Positions 1 through 6,659 are shown, counted from the stretch's first letter. The stretch: 7,393 nucleotides of DNA from an uncultured Gemmataceae bacterium (GCA_937922175.1 CAKZUU010000076.1:1-7393); one strand, 5' to 3'. Made by a program: numbers and translations. The notes: generated by a model not told the origin, from the sequence alone.

Positions 1-1
1 G

Positions 2-463
2 ATCGGCCAACGGGGGAAACACATCCCCATCGAACGAGCCATGCAGTACGTCGCTGGTTACACTGCTGGACACGATGTCTCGGCTCGCGACTGGCAGTTC
101 AAAGGCGAAGCCAAACAATGGGTTGCCGGGAAGACGTTCGATACGTTCGCTCCGGTGGGGCCTGAATTGGTCATGGCGGACGAGGTGCCCGATCCCCATG
201 CTCTTCCCATCCGATTGAAGCTCAATGGTCAGGTCATGCAGGATAGCAACACGAGGCAATTGATCTTTGGCGTGCCAGAAATCCTCGCCTACCTCTCTCT
301 CATCATGACCTTAGAACCCGGCGATCTCATTTTCACGGGCACTCCGCCCGGCGTTGGGGCCGCACGTAAGCCTCCGGTCTGGCTCAAACCCGGAGATGTG
401 GCCACCGTCGAGATCGACGGTGTCGGCACTCTGATCAATCCTTGCCTTGCGGAACAAGCATGA
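2..463 (+). CDS. FAH-family hydrolase/hydratase, C-terminal part (5' truncated by window edge)
   Basis: The reading frame is open from base 2 and stops at TGA 461-463; the true start lies upstream, and the ATG at 41 is internal because homology continues to its left (IGQRGKHIPIERA). What is visible is the C-terminal half or more of the fumarylacetoacetate hydrolase fold: GYTAGHDVSARDWQ, whose first Asp matches the metal-binding Asp of the family; then KQWVAGKTFDTFAPVGP with the conserved Lys; then LNGQVMQDSNT, VPEILAYLS, MTLEPGDLIFTGTPPGVG and a closing VEIDGVGTLIN. The paired Glu metal ligands would be in the missing N-terminal part. Family members are Mg/Mn enzymes that cleave or hydrate 2-oxo acids or decarboxylate oxaloacetate (FAHD1, HpcE-like and ureidoglycolate lyase-like branches). 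The substrate cannot be assigned here. It is probably cytoplasmic, since such enzymes usually are, although the N-terminus is not visible. Confidence 0.93.
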   Translation: MGQRGKHIPIERAMQYVAGYTAGHDVSARDWQFKGEAKQWVAGKTFDTFAPVGPELVMADEVPDPHALPIRLKLNGQVMQDSNTRQLIFGVPEILAYLSLIMTLEPGDLIFTGTPPGVGAARKPPVWLKPGDVATVEIDGVGTLINPCLAEQA

Positions 464-480
464 GCCTCCCGCGTCGGCAC

Positions 481-560
481 CGGACGTTGACTTCCAGGAG
501 TTCCACCAACATGCACGCCACGGACATTGATTTTCAGGAGTTCCACCAACATGCACGCCA
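481..560 (+). repeat. 40-bp tandem duplication carrying RBS and ATG
   Basis: Two adjacent 40-bp units, 481-520 and 521-560, match at 37 of 40 positions; the differences are at unit positions 6, 11 and 14. The last 25 bases of each unit are identical and contain CAGGAG, a 10-nt spacer and ATGCACGCCA. Each copy is therefore a complete translation initiation site. The second copy starts the DUF2200 gene. Because 40 is not a multiple of three, the first copy's ATG (511) reads a different frame and ends at 645. Confidence 0.93.
535..540 (+). promoter_or_regulatory. Ribosome binding site deciding the DUF2200 start
   Basis: CAGGAG lies 10 nt before the ATG at 551. It supports 551 over the in-frame TTG at 527, which would place this Shine-Dalgarno inside the coding region. 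An identical site at 495-500 sits the same distance before the out-of-frame ATG at 511. Confidence 0.7.
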
Positions 561-964
561 ACCCTCGCATCTTTTCCATGACGTTCGCTCAAGTCTACCC
601 GCACCTGGTCGCCAAAGCCGAGAGAAAGGGTCGTTCCAAGGATGAGGTGGATGCGATCATCCGTTGGTTGACCGGCTACACCGCCAAAGGCTTGGAAAAA
701 CAGTTGCGCGACGAAGTGACCGTCGAGGAGTTTTTTACCAACGCGCCCAAACCCCATCCCAACCGACGCCTGATTACGGGCACGATCTGTGGCGTCCGGG
801 TTGAGGAGATCGACGATCCGCTGATGCGAGAAATCCGCTATCTCGACAAACTGATCGATGAGTTGGCCAAAGGCAAAGCGATGGAAAAAATCCTGCGAAC
901 CGAGTCGACAGAGCCACGACCTCGGACGAATGGCAAAACTCCCACCAAAAAAAGTTCAAAATAA
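551..964 (+). CDS. DUF2200 family protein
   Basis: A protein of 137 residues from ATG 551 to TAA 962-964. It matches my recollection of the DUF2200 family (about 110-120 aa, function unknown) over nearly its full length: RIFSMTFAQVYPHLVAKAERKGR near the N-terminus, then EVDAIIRWLTGYT, LITGTICGVRVEEIDDPLM and RYLDKLIDELAKGKAMEKILR. There is no signal peptide or membrane segment, so it is probably cytoplasmic. The last 20 or so residues (from about 118) are a Lys/Arg/Thr/Pro-rich tail that looks like a disordered extension beyond the family core. No catalytic motif is recognised and I assign no function. It follows the FAH gene on the same strand after 87 nt, and co-transcription is possible. 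Its initiation region is tandemly duplicated. Confidence 0.9.
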   Translation: MHANPRIFSMTFAQVYPHLVAKAERKGRSKDEVDAIIRWLTGYTAKGLEKQLRDEVTVEEFFTNAPKPHPNRRLITGTICGVRVEEIDDPLMREIRYLDKLIDELAKGKAMEKILRTESTEPRPRTNGKTPTKKSSK

Positions 965-1038
965 ATCGACCCGCTCCGCTTCCGCGAGCGAAATCTGCAC
1001 TCGATCGCTCACGCACTGTTGCCCCTGCGTCGAGCGAG

Positions 1039-1082
1039 TCGGGCTTTCGCCGCTGTTTGGTAGCGCGGCGGTGTTGAGCCGA
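1039..1082. repeat. Extended imperfect inverted repeat in the convergent gap
   Basis: Inner arms CGCCGC (1048-1053) and GCGGCG (1065-1070) are perfect complements around an 11-nt loop. Outer arms TCGGGCT (1039-1045) and AGCCGA (1077-1082) pair with one bulged G. No U-run follows on either strand, so this is not a classical intrinsic terminator. It lies between the ends of two convergent genes, where a structured 3' end would be expected. The 965-1255 stretch shows no convincing gene. Confidence 0.45.
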
Positions 1083-1159
1083 TCCAACGGCGGAAATCGT
1101 CGCCCCCGATCCACGGTGATGCAATCGACTGGCCTTGGCGACATCAAACCAACGCGCGC

Positions 1160-1189
1160 AAAGCAAAGAAACCCGGCAGCGCCTTGCCG
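1160..1189 (-). terminator. Possible terminator after the FKBP gene
   Basis: On the minus strand, arms CGGCA and TGCCG (1185-1189 and 1174-1178) flank a 6-nt loop and are followed by GGTTTCTTTGCTTTG. The stem is short and the T-tract is interrupted, so this is a weak candidate. It sits about 65 nt beyond the FKBP stop codon. Confidence 0.3.
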
Positions 1190-1255
1190 CGCGTGCCGAG
1201 TTCCAGAAGGTGGCATCAATGGGAAACTCTGACCGATGGCCTCGAGGAGGGGTGG

Positions 1256-1687
1256 TCACTTGATTTTGAGCAATTCGACCTCGAAGGTCAATTCGGCATC
1301 CGGCGGGATGACACCGCCGGCACCCCGTTTGCCATAAGCGAGATCGGGCGGGATGATGAGCTTCCGTTTTCCACCGACGCGCATGCCGGCCACCCCTTCA
1401 TCCCAACCTTTGATGACCTGACCGGCCCCGAGGCGAAAGCTGAAAGGTCGGCCGCGATCCACGCTGCTGTCGAACTTCTTGCCGTCTTTCAGCCAACCCG
1501 TGTAATGCACCTCGACGGTGTCACCGGACCGTGCGCGTTCGCCGGTCCCTTCCTTGAGATCGATGTATTGCAGACCGGACTCGGTTTTGACGATTTTGGG
1601 TTCTTCCACTTTGCCCTCTTTTTTGTCGTCGGCCCCGAGCAGACCGGCGACGAGCGCACACGCCGTAACGCTGAAAATCATCCGCAT
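1256..1687 (-). CDS. Exported FKBP-type peptidyl-prolyl cis-trans isomerase
   Basis: A protein of 143 residues that catalyses cis-trans isomerisation of prolyl bonds and assists folding outside the cytoplasm. Residues 1-20 form a signal peptide (MRMIFSVTACALVAGLLGA, then DD); a short charged linker follows, then a single FKBP domain from about 35 to 143. Family pocket residues are present: Tyr62 in VHYTGWL, Phe72-Asp73 in KKFDSS, Val91-Ile92 and Trp95 in GQVIKGW, Tyr118 in AYGKRG and Phe135 in LTFEVELL. The loop GAGGVIPPDAEL lacks the His found in human FKBP12, as is common in bacteria. I chose ATG 1685-1687 because GAGG stands 5 nt before it and the signal peptide begins there; an in-frame ATG at 1738 would add 17 residues and read through a hairpin. 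It is divergent from the sulfite oxidase gene. Confidence 0.95.
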   Translation of the reverse strand: MRMIFSVTACALVAGLLGADDKKEGKVEEPKIVKTESGLQYIDLKEGTGERARSGDTVEVHYTGWLKDGKKFDSSVDRGRPFSFRLGAGQVIKGWDEGVAGMRVGGKRKLIIPPDLAYGKRGAGGVIPPDAELTFEVELLKIK

Positions 1688-1712
1688 GGGAACCTCGTGG
1701 GAAATTAGGCAT

Positions 1713-1745
1713 TGACTCGCCGACGCGGCGAGCCTCACTTATCAA
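1713..1745 (+). promoter_or_regulatory. Candidate promoter with dyad, divergent FKBP/sulfite oxidase region
   Basis: A perfect inverted repeat CTCGCCG-ACG-CGGCGAG occupies 1716-1732 in the 112-bp gap between two divergent genes. On the plus strand a good -35 (TTGACT, 1713-1718) precedes it and a weak -10 (TTATCA, 1739-1744) follows, with a long 20-nt spacer. The dyad could be an operator, or on the minus strand a hairpin in the FKBP leader. The hairpin is seen directly; the promoter role is inferred. Confidence 0.35.
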
Positions 1746-1799
1746 AGATAGAAAACAGGGCGTTGGTACCCCAGCCTTTATTGGCAGGAGGATCTTCGG

Positions 1800-2942
1800 A
1801 TGGCCCCAACCCGCCTGCCTCTCTCGCGTCGGTCGTTCCTGGCGACGTTGGCCGTTGCCCCTCTCGCGTCGGCCGCCCGTGGCCAGATGCCGCGTCGGTT
1901 CGAGCGTGTTCATGAGCCGCAAAATTGGGAAATGAACTTTTCCGCGTTGGACAGTTTCATCACCCCGACGGAGTCTTTCTTCGTTCGCAATCATTTCCCC
2001 GTCCCGAGGCTCGACATGAATTCCTACCGCTTGCGGGTCGAAGGGGCGGTCAAGAGGCCACTGACCTTGTCTTTCGCGGAATTGCAACAATTGGCCGGAG
2101 AAGCGGTGACCCGGCCATTGACCTTGGAATGCGCGGGCAATGGCCGGGTTTTTCTGACGCCACCGGTTCGCGGAGTCGCTTGGCAGAGCGGCGCGGTGGG
2201 GACGGCGGAGTGGACCGGCTGCCCGCTGAGCCGGCTTCTCGATGCCGCCGGCGTCCGAGATGATGCTATCGAGGTCGTGCTGGAAGGGGCGGATTCGGGT
2301 GTCGTTGTGGAGCCGCCCTCGCCGGGAACGATTGCATTCGCCCGGAGTTTGCCATTGGAAAAGGCACGAAGACCGGAGGTGATGCTGGCGTGGGCGATGA
2401 ACGGCCAGCCTCTGACGCCACGCCACGGCGCCCCCGTACGTGCCGTCGTCGGCGGGTGGTACGGGATGGCCTCGATTAAATGGCTCAAACGCATCCTCGT
2501 CGTCACATCGCCATTCCACGGGTTTTACCAGACCCTGGACTACTCCTATTTCCGTCGAGTCGACGGTTCGCCCACCCTGACTCCGATCACCGCGATGCAA
2601 GTGAAAGCGCAGATCGCCAAGCCGGCTCCGCACGAAACTCTTCCCGCCGGCGAGCCATTCACCATCGTCGGGGCGGCTTGGGCAGGGGAGAATTCGATCC
2701 AGAAGGTGGAGGTGAGCACTGACGGCGGTCAGACTTGGGCTCTCGCGACTCTGACTGACCAGCAGGCTCCGTTCTGTTGGCGGTTGTGGCACTATCGCTG
2801 GGAGGCACCGCGTCGCGGTCCGAGGCGCCTCTTGGCCCGGGCCACGGACGACCAAGGCCGAACTCAACCGATGGAACGCGACCCTGACCGTAGAACCTAT
2901 ATGATCTCGCACGTGATTCCTGTCGAGGTCGAAGTTCGCTGA
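1800..2942 (+). CDS. Tat-exported sulfite oxidase family molybdoenzyme
   Basis: A protein of 380 residues, a plausible length for the Mo-binding plus dimerisation domains of sulfite dehydrogenases. AGGAGG at 1786-1791 lies 8 nt before the ATG. Residues 9-14 (SRRSFL) with the following hydrophobic stretch to about 27 form a twin-arginine signal, expected for a folded cofactor enzyme. The oxidoreductase molybdopterin domain covers about 45-235: FVRNHFPVP (61-69) is the family motif near the active site, Cys111 in LECAGNGR is the predicted Mo-ligating cysteine, and HGAPVRAVVGGWYG (209-222) is the conserved distal segment. The C-terminal Mo-co dimerisation domain covers about 260-380, with VEVSTDGGQTW at 303-313. 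The family oxidises sulfite to sulfate, or related substrates, in the periplasm. No heme domain is present, and no cytochrome partner is encoded in the window, so the electron acceptor and exact substrate are unknown. A TPR gene follows after 42 nt. Confidence 0.94.
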   Translation: MAPTRLPLSRRSFLATLAVAPLASAARGQMPRRFERVHEPQNWEMNFSALDSFITPTESFFVRNHFPVPRLDMNSYRLRVEGAVKRPLTLSFAELQQLAGEAVTRPLTLECAGNGRVFLTPPVRGVAWQSGAVGTAEWTGCPLSRLLDAAGVRDDAIEVVLEGADSGVVVEPPSPGTIAFARSLPLEKARRPEVMLAWAMNGQPLTPRHGAPVRAVVGGWYGMASIKWLKRILVVTSPFHGFYQTLDYSYFRRVDGSPTLTPITAMQVKAQIAKPAPHETLPAGEPFTIVGAAWAGENSIQKVEVSTDGGQTWALATLTDQQAPFCWRLWHYRWEAPRRGPRRLLARATDDQGRTQPMERDPDRRTYMISHVIPVEVEVR

Positions 2943-2984
2943 TCGCCGTTCGCCTCACACCTGGACAACGGCGGGGAGGAAGGC

Positions 2985-3716
2985 ATGACACGGCTGGCAC
3001 TGGTGTTCTCGGTGATCGCAAACACAACCCTTGGGGCTGACGACGCTCGAACCTGGCTCGACCGGGCCAAAGCTCTCCACGACGCGCAACGGTACAAGGA
3101 AGCCCTTCAAGCCGTCGATCACGCGATCCAGAGTGATGCCCGGCTCGCTGAAGCCTATGACCTTCGTGGGATGCTTTATTTCAAACTCGGGCAGATCCGG
3201 GAGTCTTTGGCCGATTTCGACGAGCAAATTCGCCTCGACCCAAAATCGGCTCCTGCTCATTGGCGACGAGGTTTGACCCTTTACTACGCAGAAAAGTTCG
3301 CCGACGGTGCCGCTCAATTCGTCACCTCCGACCAATCTGAGCCGAACGATGTGGAAAACGCGATTTGGCATTTCCTGTGTCTGGCTCGCGTCGTCGGAAT
3401 CGACAAAGCGCGGTCGCAGTTCCTCCCCGTCCAACAAGATCCTCGCGGCGAACTGATGATGGCTATCTATCGCATGTTTCAAGGCCACGCGACTCCCGAC
3501 GACGTGCTGACTCTGGCAGAGGCAGGAGATGTTCCCGCCGGTGAGAGGCAGGTTCGGCGGTTCTACGCCAACTATTACGTCGGCATGTTTTACGAAGCGG
3601 TTGGCGAGAAAGAGAAGTCTTTGGTCTTCATTCAAAAAGCGGTCGAAAAATACCCCGTCCGGCACTACATGATGGATGTCGCGCGGGTTCACATGCTCTT
3701 GCGAAAGAAGAGGTAG
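2985..3716 (+). CDS. Exported TPR-repeat protein
   Basis: A protein of 243 residues; GGGGAGGAAGG immediately before ATG 2985 gives a strong ribosome binding site. An N-terminal signal peptide (about 1-18) ends LGA, then DD, predicting export. Tetratricopeptide-like repeats follow: about 21-54 (LDRAKALHDAQRYKEALQ), 55-88 (AYDLRGMLYFKLGQIRES, ending RLDP), a degenerate one at 89-122, and a last one at about 196-228 (YYVGMFYEAVGEKEKSLVFI). The middle (123-190) is helical-looking without clear repeats. TPR arrays are protein-binding scaffolds; no catalytic motif is seen and the partner is unknown. It lies 42 nt after the sulfite oxidase gene and is probably co-transcribed, but nothing in the sequence shows that the two proteins interact. 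It overlaps no gene but ends 4 nt from the convergent glycosyltransferase. Confidence 0.87.
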   Translation: MTRLALVFSVIANTTLGADDARTWLDRAKALHDAQRYKEALQAVDHAIQSDARLAEAYDLRGMLYFKLGQIRESLADFDEQIRLDPKSAPAHWRRGLTLYYAEKFADGAAQFVTSDQSEPNDVENAIWHFLCLARVVGIDKARSQFLPVQQDPRGELMMAIYRMFQGHATPDDVLTLAEAGDVPAGERQVRRFYANYYVGMFYEAVGEKEKSLVFIQKAVEKYPVRHYMMDVARVHMLLRKKR

Positions 3717-3720
3717 CACC

Positions 3721-4554
3721 TCATCGACGCAGAAACAAGGGGGATTTCCAGCCCAAGCGATGTCCGTACCACCGGGCCACGGTGCCGACGGTGGCCAGAC
3801 CATATCTCAGACTGCGCTGAAAATTGATGCTGCTCGCTTCGTCGAAATAGCGAACCGGCACGGGGACATCTCCCATGCGAAAGCCCCAATGGACGGCTTG
3901 AACGAGCATTTGAGTGTCGAAGACGAAATCGTCACTGTTCCGTTCAAACGGAATCGTTTCCAGAACTTCTCGACGATAAACACGAAACCCGGAGTGAAAA
4001 TCGCCGACATTTTGTCCGAGGGCTAAATTCTCGAACAGAGTCAAAGCCCGGTTGGCGAAATATTTGTATCGAGGCATTCGCCCCGCGAGGGCCTCTCGCC
4101 GGGAACGGATGCGATTACCCAAAACAACGTCGCAGATCCCCAGTTCGATAAAGCCGACGGCATGCGGAATCACTCGACTGTCGTATTGATAATCCGGATG
4201 CATCATGACGATGATGTCAGCGCCGTGATCCAAGGCAAAACGGTAACACGTTTTCTGATTCGCGCCATACCCACGGTTTTGAGGGTGCTGAATCACGGTC
4301 AAGCCCATGTCCCGCGCCAGCGCGACGGTGTGATCGGTGCTGCCATCGTCCACGAGCAGAATTTCGTCGACCGCTCCCACAGGGATATCGGCCAGCGTGG
4401 CGGCGAGGGTTTTTTCCGCATTGTAAGCCGGCAGGACGGCGATGATTTTGTGTTCTCTGCGGGGCGGTTCGCTCTCCGGAACCAGGATCCGATCCACGTG
4501 AAAGATCTCGTGGACCGGACGCAGCGGGGCCTCTTTCAACAAAGTCCGTACCAT
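3721..4554 (-). CDS. Family 2 glycosyltransferase (dolichyl/polyprenyl-phosphate mannosyltransferase-like)
   Basis: A protein of 277 residues. A GT-A domain begins at about 36: IIAVLPAYNAEKTL, then ILLVDDGSTDHT with the nucleotide-sugar-binding DDGS (69-72), then NRGYGANQKTCYRFALDHGAD. The segment VMMHPDYQYD (117-125) occupies the place of the metal-binding DxD-like motif; family members often have D-x-D-x-Q here, and here the first Asp is His119. FHSGFRVYRREVL (186-198) and FVFDTQML complete the pattern. No membrane span follows the catalytic domain, so it is probably soluble or peripheral. It would transfer a sugar from a nucleotide donor, probably to a lipid phosphate or surface glycan; donor and acceptor are unknown. 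AAAGGAAAA a few bases before ATG 4552-4554 is the likely ribosome binding site. It lies 75 nt after ftsH on the same strand with no convincing terminator between, so read-through from ftsH is plausible. Confidence 0.93.
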   Translation of the reverse strand: MVRTLLKEAPLRPVHEIFHVDRILVPESEPPRREHKIIAVLPAYNAEKTLAATLADIPVGAVDEILLVDDGSTDHTVALARDMGLTVIQHPQNRGYGANQKTCYRFALDHGADIIVMMHPDYQYDSRVIPHAVGFIELGICDVVLGNRIRSRREALAGRMPRYKYFANRALTLFENLALGQNVGDFHSGFRVYRREVLETIPFERNSDDFVFDTQMLVQAVHWGFRMGDVPVPVRYFDEASSINFQRSLRYGLATVGTVARWYGHRLGWKSPLFLRR

Positions 4555-4629
4555 CGAGTTTTCCTTTGAATCGCAGCGATCAGGCGATCACGCGGGGCCG
4601 CCTCGCTAAGCCCAAACAGGCCGACGCCT

Positions 4630-6612
4630 TCAAGATGCCGCAACCGGGCCGTTATTCCCCGGTTCGGCGGAGGGATGGAGCAAACCATTGACGCCGACCT
4701 CCGGGGGCAACTGCGGGATGAAGCCTGCCTCCCGAAGAAGTTCCCGCAATTCCTTGCCTTCGATCACTTCTTTTTCGATCAAGCGAGCGGCGACGGCTTC
4801 CAGGGCCGGGCGATTGCGTTCCAAGATGGTCCGGACCTCGTCGGTGGCCGCGTCGATGATCCGTTTGACTTCCAGATCGATTTCCCGGGCCGTCTCCGCG
4901 CTGACACCATGCAAACCCTCCGGGAAATGCGAAGCGAGGAACGGACTGACTTCACCCTCACGGAAATAAATTCGTCCCAGGCGACTCATGCCATACATCG
5001 TCACCATTCGCCGCGCGATTTGATTCAACTTTTCCAGATCGCTGGCCGCTCCGGTGGAAATTTCGTTGGGACCGAAGACCAACTCTTCGGCGACGGTCCC
5101 GCCCAGCGCCACTTTGATGTTGGTTTCGAGTTCGGCTCGCGTCTGGATGTGTCGATCGTCCTCCGGCATCCGGAGAACATACCCCAGCGCTCCGTAGCCT
5201 CGAGGCACGATGGTGACTTTCTGCACGGGGTCCGAGTTGGGACAAGCACACGCCACGACAGCATGACCCGCTTCGTGGTAGGCGATTTGGCGTTTTTCCT
5301 CCAATCGCATGATGCGACTTTTCCGCTCAAGTCCGACCGCGACACGCTCGACCGCTTCGACCAGATCCGCCATCTCGACCATCTGTTTGCCTCGGCGAGC
5401 TGCTAGAAGTGCGGCCTCATTGACCAGGTTTGCCAAATCGGCACCGACCGAGAGTGGCGTCAGGCTGGCGATCCGGCGGAGGTTGACATCGGGTGCCAGT
5501 TTGACGTGCCGGCTGTGAACTTTCAGGATCTCCTCTCGGCCGTTGATGTCCGGACGATCGACAACCACCTGGCGATCGAAGCGTCCCGGTCGCAGCAGGG
5601 CCGAATCCAACATTTCCGGTCGGTTTGTCGCCGCCATGATGATGACGCCGCGATTCGTGTCGAATCCGTCGAGTTCGACCAGCAATTGATTGAGAGTTTG
5701 CTCGCGCTCCTCATGGGGATTGACAACGTTACCTCCCCGCGCTCGGCCCAGAGCATCCAACTCGTCGATGAAAACGATGCACGGCGCTTTCGACTCCGCC
5801 TCGCGGAACAGGTCGCGAACCCGGCTGGCCCCGACGCCGACAAACATCTCGACGAAATCCGACCCGGATAGACTGAAGAACGGCACATCCGCCTCGCCAG
5901 CGACGGCTCGGGCCAAAAGTGTCTTGCCTGTTCCGGGAGGTCCGACCAACAACACGCCTTTGGGGATGCGCCCCCCCAGGGCCTGATACCGCTCCGGCCT
6001 TTTTAGAAAATCGACCACTTCCCGGAGTTCCGCCACCGCTTCGTCGATTCCCGCCACATCCGCAAACGTGACCTTCTTGTCCTTCTGCTCGTACAGCTTG
6101 TGACGGCTGCGACCAAAACTGAACGGGTTCTGACCCCCGGAAATCCAGCGGAGCAGCATGAAGGCCAAAACCAGGCCGCCCACCATCATCAGACCCGTGA
6201 ACAAAAGTGAGACCAGCGACCGTGCGGGGCCCTCCTCCTCCTCCGCCGTGTAACCCGCCCCGATCTTCTCATCGAGCAGTTTCTGTAGCTCCCCGTCCAA
6301 TTCCACACCCTGTCGCGGCGAACGGAACAGGATCGAGCGGCTCAGAGTCGGCTTCGACCCGCCCTCGGCAAGTGCCCCGGAGACGGCATCCTGTACGAAT
6401 ATCTTCCCACGAATTTCCGACCGACCGACCCTCACCTCGCGAAACTGGACCCCCGGTGCCTGTAAGATTTGCTTCAACTCGCCGTACCCCACCTGGTATC
6501 CCCCCGGCTCTCGCCCATACACCCACAAAAGAGGTAAAAACAGGATCAAGAACAGCAGCAGCAGAGGGTTCGGACCCAGCCACGATCGGCTACGATCGGT
6601 GCGCTTTTGCAT
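4630..6612 (-). CDS. ftsH: ATP-dependent zinc metalloprotease FtsH
   Basis: A protein of 660 residues, close to the usual FtsH length. It is a membrane-anchored AAA+ protease that extracts and degrades misfolded membrane and short-lived proteins as a hexamer. Topology: transmembrane segment 1 at about 14-32, a periplasmic domain to about 131, and transmembrane segment 2 at about 132-157. AAA+ module: Walker A GPPGTGKT (224-231), pore motif FVG (257-259), Walker B IVFIDELDALG (279-289), and second region of homology ATNRPEMLD to RPGRFDR with candidate arginine fingers Arg341 and Arg344. Peptidase: HEAGH (446-450) supplies two zinc ligands and the catalytic Glu447; Asp525 in TGAASDLEK is the expected third ligand. 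The protein ends in a Pro/Asn/Ala-rich tail. All key residues are intact, so the enzyme should be active. The start at 6610-6612 is supported by the membrane anchor beginning there; the nearest SD-like GAGG is rather distant (about 12 nt). Confidence 0.98.
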   Translation of the reverse strand: MQKRTDRSRSWLGPNPLLLLFLILFLPLLWVYGREPGGYQVGYGELKQILQAPGVQFREVRVGRSEIRGKIFVQDAVSGALAEGGSKPTLSRSILFRSPRQGVELDGELQKLLDEKIGAGYTAEEEEGPARSLVSLLFTGLMMVGGLVLAFMLLRWISGGQNPFSFGRSRHKLYEQKDKKVTFADVAGIDEAVAELREVVDFLKRPERYQALGGRIPKGVLLVGPPGTGKTLLARAVAGEADVPFFSLSGSDFVEMFVGVGASRVRDLFREAESKAPCIVFIDELDALGRARGGNVVNPHEEREQTLNQLLVELDGFDTNRGVIIMAATNRPEMLDSALLRPGRFDRQVVVDRPDINGREEILKVHSRHVKLAPDVNLRRIASLTPLSVGADLANLVNEAALLAARRGKQMVEMADLVEAVERVAVGLERKSRIMRLEEKRQIAYHEAGHAVVACACPNSDPVQKVTIVPRGYGALGYVLRMPEDDRHIQTRAELETNIKVALGGTVAEELVFGPNEISTGAASDLEKLNQIARRMVTMYGMSRLGRIYFREGEVSPFLASHFPEGLHGVSAETAREIDLEVKRIIDAATDEVRTILERNRPALEAVAARLIEKEVIEGKELRELLREAGFIPQLPPEVGVNGLLHPSAEPGNNGPVAAS

Positions 6613-6653
6613 CGAAACCAGAACCTCGAGACCTCGCGAGGGCAGACGACCAT

Positions 6654-6659
6654 TTTATA
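6654..6659 (-). promoter_or_regulatory. Candidate -10 element for ftsH
   Basis: On the minus strand TATAAA occurs about 42 nt before the ftsH ATG, in the only AT-rich patch of this leader. No convincing -35 sits 16-18 nt upstream; TTGGGA lies 22 nt away. A 10-bp palindrome CCTCGCGAGG (6632-6641) lies between this element and the start codon. Confidence 0.3.

Noticed and set aside
527..550. TTG at 527 as the start of the DUF2200 gene
   Set aside because: The well-spaced CAGGAG lies downstream of it and serves ATG 551, and the extra eight residues lie within the duplicated unit rather than the family core.
774..1259. 161-codon minus-strand frame across the DUF2200/FKBP gap
   Set aside because: It overlaps the DUF2200 gene antisense, is rich in Arg, Ser and Ala, has no family match, and would overlap the FKBP stop region.
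1821..1872. 12-bp direct repeat CTCTCGCGTCGG at 1821 and 1861 inside the Tat signal region
   Set aside because: The offset is 40 bp, as in the upstream duplication, but similarity fades after about 23 bp and the two copies are read in different frames. Chance in biased sequence is the simpler view.
1521..2912. 463-codon open frame on the minus strand opposite the sulfite oxidase gene
   Set aside because: It is antisense to a gene with clear family motifs, is Arg/Pro-rich with no recognisable domain, and ends inside the FKBP gene. This is a typical shadow frame in GC-rich DNA.
2955..3803. 282-codon minus-strand frame opposite the TPR gene
   Set aside because: It mirrors the TPR coding frame and runs into the glycosyltransferase end; no signal of a real protein family.
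4555..4629. Terminator between ftsH and the glycosyltransferase gene
   Set aside because: Only a 4-bp stem (AGGC/GCCT) just after the ftsH stop, with a poor T-tract; not enough to call termination.
4675..5406. 243-codon plus-strand frame inside ftsH
   Set aside because: It lies opposite the strongly conserved protease domain of FtsH, and its composition is that of an antisense shadow.
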